Part shown: in pieces, positions 51,501-60,500 of the stretch | How positions within the stretch are numbered: the first letter of the stretch is position 1 | Layout of the letters: the number at the start of each line of letters is the position of its first letter | NCBI GenBank assembly: GCA_008508345.1 | Contig: QNGE01002381.1 | Location: forward strand, 1 to 64,000 | DNA length: 64,000 nt | Direction of reading: 5' to 3' | From: Paragonimus westermani | Taxonomy: Eukaryota > Platyhelminthes > Trematoda > Plagiorchiida > Troglotrematidae | Position numbers and translations under genes: made by a program | Notes under the pieces: generated by a model | The model's database searches: none | Seen by the model: the letters and a program-made list of their open reading frames with translations, nothing else | Told to the model about the DNA's origin: nothing

Positions 51501-54500
51501 GTTACGACCTGCAAGCTTCAATAATAACTGTCGCAAGATTTCAGGAAAATTACTTTATCAGAAAATCTAATCGGTACCAGTGAATCTCTTTCACGTTAAC
51601 CAGCAATATTGAATTGCAACGCAAAAAGGACCAACGAGTGTTTTTTACCATTATAAATGCTTCATAAAAAATTATATCTCCTTTGCCTTCGTCGTCTGTT
51701 CACGTAATATTGTTAGCCAAATTAACCGTACACGCAAGCAGTTAGAACAAACGGCAAATTCTTCCGGCGAACGCGTAACACTGGAGACTAAGCAAACAAG
51801 TCTTAACGCCATCAGAACGATTGTTAGCAATATTTCTAGGGTTCTCCACTTTCGAATACCTTCCCCTCAGGAAGACTTAGACACATGGATTCAAACTAGC
51901 TGTTCTTTGTTAGGCTTGGGGGATCTTCTGTCATTGTAGTGAGATTTCAGTGGATGTCGTCTTGGCACTTTAAAAAGTTATTTCTGTCCAGCGATACCCC
52001 TGGGGGAGAGGCTTTTTCATGGGAAACACAAGTTTCGATATATGAGACATTACTGGGAAACTGTAATTTTGGCTGTTAATAATGCAAATGAAGTGAACAA
52101 ACAGCAGACAACCATACTGAAGTGCACGTGGATGCGTGGACAATGCGACCAAACAGCAAAACCAGCATGGTAGAAAAAATTGATCGGGAAACGTGTATTC
52201 CTCACAGCCAACACTTTGAAGTGATATTTTTTTAATGGATGAGTGGGCAAGTTCCATAAATGATGACTCAGTGATTAGAATGTCCAGTACAGTAACATAG
52301 CTGAGGGTCCTGTTGCTATCGGTAGTAAGTTTTTCATGAGAATCCCAAGTAAAAGTTTACAATCAGAGTATTACTCGTAAACAGAGTTAGAATGACGGCA
52401 GCTACGATGAGGTCCAAAGTTAATGCACGGTTAGGATATAAACGTGTTTGGAATAAAAGATTATAATGAAATAGCGTATGGTGTACGAAAGCAGTGAGTG
52501 ATTGGTGGGTATCCTTTTGTGGTGCAACAGAACTGAACTATTCAGGCAGATTGTCACAGTCTTCGAAAACTTCAAAATCTAATTACTGTTTGAAATCCGG
52601 ATTTTACTCTTTTGAAGACAGTAGCTACGTTTAACAGGTATCAAGAGATGAGGTCTCAGGTTCGCTCAGAATAGATAGATCGCATCCCAGCAGAAACTTC
52701 TAATAACCCAGCAAAATCTTTTTGTTCGAAACGTTTCACTTTACATTATCGGTCTTTGTTAAGTTTATTTCAGGAGGCAACATTTAAAAATATTCAGTTC
52801 AATAAGTATAAAAAGGTTGTTTTACACATTTCGAGATAAGTGCACCCAGCCTGGCAACAAACGGAGGAATTGTGAAGGAATGATCATGTGGTCATGATCA
52901 TATGTAAACGAACGCCCAGATTCATTAACATCAGCTATACTTTCGAACCAGACTTCAGATTACCGGAAAACAAGTGAGGTAACCGCGCTGCAATGACTCT
53001 TATTATTGTTGGTGGGCAGTTTCATCGTTCTGTTGGCAAACACACTACAGGCATATTGATACAATGAAATTCAGTTATAACGAAGTTGCACGTCCAGAAA
53101 CATTTTTCCTTGTATATCCGAAGTTTGTTATGCCCGGGGAGTGTTTGAAAATTTCCAAGCTAGTTCACTGTCTTGAGGTTTGATACAATTGACGCATCTC
53201 TTTCGAAACAACGATTCTAGTCTTTTACTGTTTATTTCTCCTGTAACCATCTGACGAAAAATGCGCTGTTGAGCAGCAAGCTTCTGTTTGCTAACTGGAC
53301 ATTAATTATCCGACTGGCAGCAGCTACTTCATCGAAAGCAAAACGATGCATAGCGTCCGACGCACTGTCCATTACTCAAACCAGTAGCAACTTCCGATGA
53401 AATCACCAAACCCAAACTGACCAACCAGAGCTCCGGCTTCCCAAACATCAGTGATAAAGAGAAACGCACCACGGGTCTGCTTAAACTACTAAAGAAACGC
53501 AACGCCAAACTCGGAATAAGTGACCTGAATTGCACGTTTTCTTTCTTCGGCATGCAGCGCGTTCTGTTGTACCTTGTTGAAACTATTTGAAAGCTTACTC
53601 AATGGTGGTTACAGAAGCTGGTATCAGGTCACTGTAACAATGCTCTAAATTCTCTACCACGATTTGCTCTATTACTCGAAGCTTCTCTGTCAGGATTTCG
53701 TTTTCAACATTTCAAATAACGTGGAAACAGTAATTGGCAAATGGCGGACGTCGAGCAATATGCTTCGCAAAATCATGCACGCATGCTGGACAATAACCTT
53801 ATCTTGTGGCCGTAACGGAAAATAATTCATTCTCTCCGCAGTCAAGCTTCACATTGTGCATACCATATGTTCAGTGTGTTTGTAAGTTCACCTTATCCAG
53901 TTTCGTCATTTCTGGAGATTTTTCCATTAGGCTATGTATGGTTGAGTAGCACAACACACCTTGTTTAGATGGAAATTTTACTATAACCGTGTTTGTCCCA
54001 AACGAAGTTCACAATAAACTGTCTGCAGCCCACAGAGCCAAAGTAAAACCGACGCATCGAACCGTTAATTCCCCTCTTGTGTGTTAACAGGGAGCTCAAT
54101 AGCTGTTCAATAAACTGTGGCCAAATACTAAAATGTTATGAAATGCCGGTGATGCTGAGTTTACAGTAGATAATGTTTTAAAATCAGGAACTTCATGTAA
54201 GTCTCTCCGCTGTTTCGTTTTTCCTTGCACCAGGTGAAATACACTGTTTTCAAAGATGTGCGAAAGATATCCGTCCCTTGATAATACTTGTTTTCGTTGT
54301 TTTCGATGTTAGCACTCGAAGTCACGCACACATACATACAGTACAGCTTCATTTTGTTTGTCAGGTCGCAGTCTTCAATGTAATCCGGCGCTTGAAAAAA
54401 AACTGACGAAATGGGAACACATGATTGGTTCACGGAGAACACGTGCTGATGGCGAAGGTGCAGGTGCCCGAAAATGGACCGGTGGTGGAACGCGCGGTGA

Positions 54501-57500
54501 GGGTCATGCAATCATTCTGCGGACGGTAGGCGGCGGTACAAGTGGAGCGGCTGCTGCAACTACAAAGGGTCTTGGGAGAGACACTGCAGTCGGGCGTGGA
54601 GGCGGGGTTGACGCAAGTTCATTATTGCAGGGGATCGGACCGATTTTTGGGCCTGAAACTATGTTCATAGAAGATCGTTTCGTTGAATTGGGAAATCAAT
54701 TGGGTCGATTTGTCACTATGGAAGAAAAACTGTCGAAAATAGTTCAGACTGCAAATGGATTAGTAAAAGCGTTAGGACAAGTGACGCAACAACAAAAACA
54801 GGTCAATTTTCCAATTTTAACAATCTTCCTGACAGCTAATCGAGTGGCTCTTGAGATCTACAATTAGTCGATTGTGATGTGATTCAGGTGGATGCTATGG
54901 TTGGAGAATGAAACTTGCAAACAAAGCCGCTTGCTTGTTGGAGTATACTACACACAGCTATCTTGAAGGATTCTAGCAAACATGGAATAACCGTAACCAG
55001 CCTACTAGCATAAATGACAAGAACACAAAGTGAAAGATAACTAGAGTTCAGAATACAACCGCACATAATCACAAACGATGAGTATATTGACTGAGTTATC
55101 TCAGTTATCGAAACGTTTCCAGGCTAGCTTCAATTTAATCTGAGTTGGTGGTCATAGAGAACAGGGTCTTAACAAACTGAAAGAGGCGTTACCTAATGCT
55201 TCTAGACAACATATTCAGGATTTTGAGGAAAGTCATTCCATGTCCCCCTTTAAACAGGTGTCTCGAGCTAGAGGGTATTGGGTTTATTGCTTACGTAGCT
55301 TCGTAATTGTTTTACCACGGACTCAACTTGATTCTATTTCTGGTTAGTCTGTTCAACAAGCGTTCACGCAACCATGTTAAGGTGTGAAAAGCACATGAGA
55401 CTGTTCTGGTTTTCCTTTCTAATAACGTTTATTCATCTTTCATTACACCTGTAGTGTATTCAGTTGACGTATATGACTAAGAATTGATTTCAGTCTGACT
55501 TGTGAATTTGAAGCCACTTCGCCTACGTTTACGAACAGAGTGGATAATCAAGCTGTTTTGAAAGTCATTAGCCCGAGAGACACCGTGATTAGGAGATTAC
55601 GGCGGTGACCACAAACTTATCGGCACCCTGGATACTCTGAGTCATCAGTTTTGTTGTGGGACTGAGTAAAGTGACAGAAGGTGAAACACGCTGAACAAAG
55701 TTATTTTGCCCTGATCGACTACCATAAATGTGAACAAAACCACACGTACAGCCAACTGTCTAACGTGTCGACTGAATTTCCCTCCAGAAGGAAACTAAAT
55801 AAAAAGCAGCTTAATTGTTAACATGCAAACAAACATATCACCGCACAGCAGGTGCAACGGATTTTTTTAAATTCGCCACTGTCCGAACTGAAGATCTTTA
55901 TGTGAACAGACAGGAAAACGCACATGATAAAAGTATCCAAGCTATTGTCTCACTAGGTGAAGGATATTGGAGCCCAAACGAGATCTGAGATGCTGACAAC
56001 ATGGTTTAGAAGAGGATCTTGTGAGCTAGGTCTTTCTAAGCTCAATGTGGTCCACGTATTTGGTTGGTGTCGACCTAGGAATGGACAGATTACCCAACTA
56101 TGCTCTTCATATCGACCGAAAAAAAGAAGATTGGCAGGCAAAGTAGCACGATTTTTCGGCTACTGCCAGATTCGTTGCACTATCGCACCTTTTCAAACAG
56201 AAGCGATAACTCGCGGGAGGCATTTAAGTTTTGAAGTGTTTTTCTCGCTTATCCACAAACGTAGTTACTCGCTGAGCACATTAAAGTGACCCACCATTGT
56301 GGTTTTACATTTTTGTGTCATGAAACTTGCAATTTATGGTGTTTAATTTGACAAAAAGATGTTTGAAGAAACCAACCTTAAGTCGGCGTCTGTATTCTTG
56401 AAGAAATTTTTAAATTAATGACCTCAGCATCGAGAATGTAAATGACTGAATTACCAAAAGATCATTCTTTTTTCTGAATGCCTTACAATTTAGGTTAGTT
56501 AGTAGACAATGGTGATCCGAATCCATTTTTTCACACAATTCAACAAAAATCTCGGTGCCCAGTTGAAGAGCAGTCAAACAAAGAACAAGAAGACTAATCA
56601 CAAATTTGTCTTTATCATGTGATCCTGGGGATTGGGTGCTCGTTTTGTCAACCTGAGACCCAGACAGCTAAGCGCAAACCAGATTTCACATTATACGACG
56701 GCTAACGAATTCGAAAGGACCGATGACTCCCTACACTGGTCAGCATTGATGATTGAGTTCATAGACTCGTTTCTGAATTGCGAAAAGGTTATCGCTCATC
56801 ACGATTTGTTTCCCCGTATATCTAGTCTCTCTCGGTGAACACTGTAGAATATGCACGGTTTTAATCGTTTGCAATTTTTGTTCGCTTGGCTGCAACCGGT
56901 TTAAAGTTTGTTGGTCTTCGAATACATCACAGACTAGCTAGATAGTAATCTATTCTACAATCTCACTCCGCTATTCAGGCAGGTTGTCAAATAAATTGAA
57001 GCATAGGAAAAAATAGAAACAGTCCACTTCAATGCCCTTGGTCAATATATCGGCCCGCTCGCGCAGACTTGACGTGACACTAAACCAACTACAACACTTT
57101 TCACAGCGCATAAGCAATATCCTTCGAGCTGACACAAAAAGCTTACGTCAATAACTTATGCAACATACTTAGACGGCTAATCGCTAAAGTAGTTAACACT
57201 CGCAGAAGAGAGAAGAATAACGGTGGATGTCATACACACTCAGATCTGTTTTCTGAGGTCGTCCCGAGAACTAAACGCCAACCAAGAAGCAGACAGTTAG
57301 AATAGGGAACTGTTTAACGTAAGCCACTGAAAGTTTTTCGAACTCCTAGGATAAACTGTAATTTTTGCGTGTTCGAAGAAAGTAAGGCACAAAGAACACG
57401 TTTCCGGAGAATTCTCTTCAAGTTTTTGCATAATAATCCATTGTAAAAGAAAGCGTTAATTTTATTTGTCGGTTTGCCGATTTCAGTGTCAGTATGTACA

Positions 57501-60500
57501 TCAAACATTGTTAATTTCTTCATGCATACCACGTTGGAATCAAAGCCAAACAGTGCATTTCACTTTCCCGACGTTGAACTACTGGCATGCGTTGGTCGGT
57601 CACTCCGATGAAATGTTTGTTGTAAGCCAGAACGAACAGGACAATCTGTAGCGTAAAACAAGTTTACGTTAACCAACATGAGACGAAATATGTAACGCAG
57701 ACTTTCGGCGGAAGCGAGCAAAATCACCTGAACGACCAACTAGACAGTGAGCTGGAAACTGACACAAAACATTTCCTTCAAGGATTGAGTTTATCGACAA
57801 AGTGAGGCCAAATGTTTCATATGACAATGGTCCAGAAGAGATCTATCTCTAAAAGCTTCCCCTTCAGTGGCGATCAATTCACTGACTATCTCAACCTCCT
57901 GCACTCACAACTGAGCCGAATTTGACCAATAATGATTGCGATGATGACTGCTTATCTGTCAGCTCTACGTTTCTTTTAACTGCGCCTTTCCATCCATCCA
58001 CTAGATCTCTAGTTTGTTTGTTTACTCCTTCACATACCGGAACAGGGAGGTTCATGTAACAGACTTTTCAGTGGACATCTGCCTAAGCATATCGAAAAAC
58101 ACCACAAGTTGTGATAGTTGGAAACAGTAGTGGTGTTGCTCGTAGATCGGGTTGATGGTTTTGATACTTTCATGTTCGCCGAGCTTCTGATGGTTGGGAA
58201 CAGTGGTGGTGTTGTTCGTAGCTCGGGTTGATGGTTTTAGCATTTAGCATTGGTCTGTTCGCCGAGCTCGGCGTTTAGGTTGCAAACGTCTCATCACCAA
58301 ACGAGATGACATCATCAGTGCGTGTTTTAGCGTACATTTTTCAGCGTGGAGTTTGATGAAGCTCGATGGATGCTTGTTCTTATATAACAGAGTCAGTTGA
58401 CCTTCTAACCTGAATTCTGGCTGGTCGTTTCTCGCTTTTTACCTTTGACCTGGCCAACCATTGCTTGACTTTGTTAATCAGAAGGTCAACTGACCCTGGT
58501 TTATAAGATCACAAGTTGTGACCCAGGAGAAGACGGATGCTATCAATAAACCGACCCATTGCCATTCCATCCTACTGACACACCTTAAAACTTTGGTTCA
58601 GTTTGTTAATTCAGGACCATCTACCGTGTGCCTCAAACTCATTTTAGTTTAAGAAACATACCATAGCTCGATTCTCTTGTCTGTTACGTGTATAACCCTC
58701 TGCCCTTACCGATTCTTAACTATTATCATACAGGTGATCAACAGCTTGCATCCGAAGGACGGACGAAGACTGGTCGGCCGGGGACAAAAGCTAGATCCCT
58801 CATCGCGAAAAAATCTAATTATTGAAGCGGTTTCTAACGCCGTTGCCGGTCTGAGTTCGCATTGCAGTGATATAGAGGAGAAAATTGAAGAAAAGTGAGC
58901 CAGTATCCGTCGGCAACAGATTTTACAACGTTAAAACTAAGCCTGCTAGATTGTGACATTAAATCATTCATTCATGTTTACTGTGATTCAACGTTGCAAG
59001 GTGATCCTGAAAAACCTAAATCTACCGTTCCGTGTGAATTCCATTGCGAGCGTTAAAATGCATTAAGCTGATTTTAACTTCACTCTGTTAAAGGCAAACA
59101 GAATACAGAGATTACATCATATGACTTTGTGGCCATAACGGAAGAGCTTGTGTGACTTACTATTAACCAGAAGGTGTCGGGAATTCAACGAGCTTCCAAC
59201 AATGAAAGTTTATCATTCGCATTCAGTCGAATGTTATGGTTGGTCTAGTTCACATAAGTAATAAACCGAAGCTTTGATCTTAGACGACCACGACGTTTAT
59301 GAGCACCATATTCGGATAAGGAGTTAAACTTCGATCTTTGTGCTTGGTTGAATAGTGTCATGACCTTTATCTAACTGTCCTCTTGGAAGACTTAGCCGAG
59401 ATATCACACTTGATCTTTTAGCCAGGATATTTCGTGAGTGACACTAGTGTTTCCCCACTGACTCTGGTACTATTTTTTCAGCCTAAAAGCAATGTGAGTA
59501 CGCTGAAATCACAACGAAATAACAGGCAAATAACATGACAGAGAGTAAAAGGAACTGTAGGCTGCTGGCGGCTGTTTGAACTGTTAGTATGTGGACGAAA
59601 AAGGGAGTACCGGAGAACCCAGCTTATTCTACAAATGTGACAGACATTCGTGATAGCTTTTCACGTGTACCAAGCGGGTAAGCTGTCACGTCTGAGGACA
59701 AACACTGTAACGTATAAACGAACCATGCATGCGTGCATCTTGGTCATCGCATTTGACAAAAACCATTCATGATCATGTTAATCTATTCGCACTACATCAT
59801 CTTCTAATCCAAATCGGTTATCTGAAAGCAGGAAGCACTCTTCCGAAGTTCGGTGCTTCACCCAGTTGTCACGCTCAACACAACTGATCATATTGTACTT
59901 CTCTTGTTTTGCCTCTTAACAATGATACCTTCTCACTTGATCTTGTTCGACTTTTTCTTAATGGATGTCTAAAAGCTTGAGATGAATAGTTCTGAAAATT
60001 AACCGTTGATTATTCGAAACACTCGCTAACAAAAGGTAATGAACACGTTTATTTTTTAAAGGCCCGTCACCTGTTTAAACCCTCGTTCACATGAATGTTT
60101 ACACACAAGGTGTCCATATACCTTTATTCACTCCACTATAAATGTAATGAATAACTTGCTAATAATGGATTTGTGAAACTCTTCTGTGTAGCTTAGGGCG
60201 CTTTGATTTGTACTTATTGTTTACATACAGTTTCAATTTCTCGCCATTCATAGAGGTAGTTGCAAATTCCTTCTACGATTACAATGAAGTTCTGTTCGCG
60301 TCTACGTGAATTGACTTGAATAACGAGTCACCCATAGTCAAAACACTAATATCCGTTAAACCACAATAAGTAAACCCTAGATAAGGAGGGATCCGTTATG
60401 AACTACGGCTATGTACAATCTAATAGGACAGCTGTAAATCTCATTATTCGAACAGCACAACACGGAATATTGAAGTTTCACCAGGTCGAAGAAATTCTTT

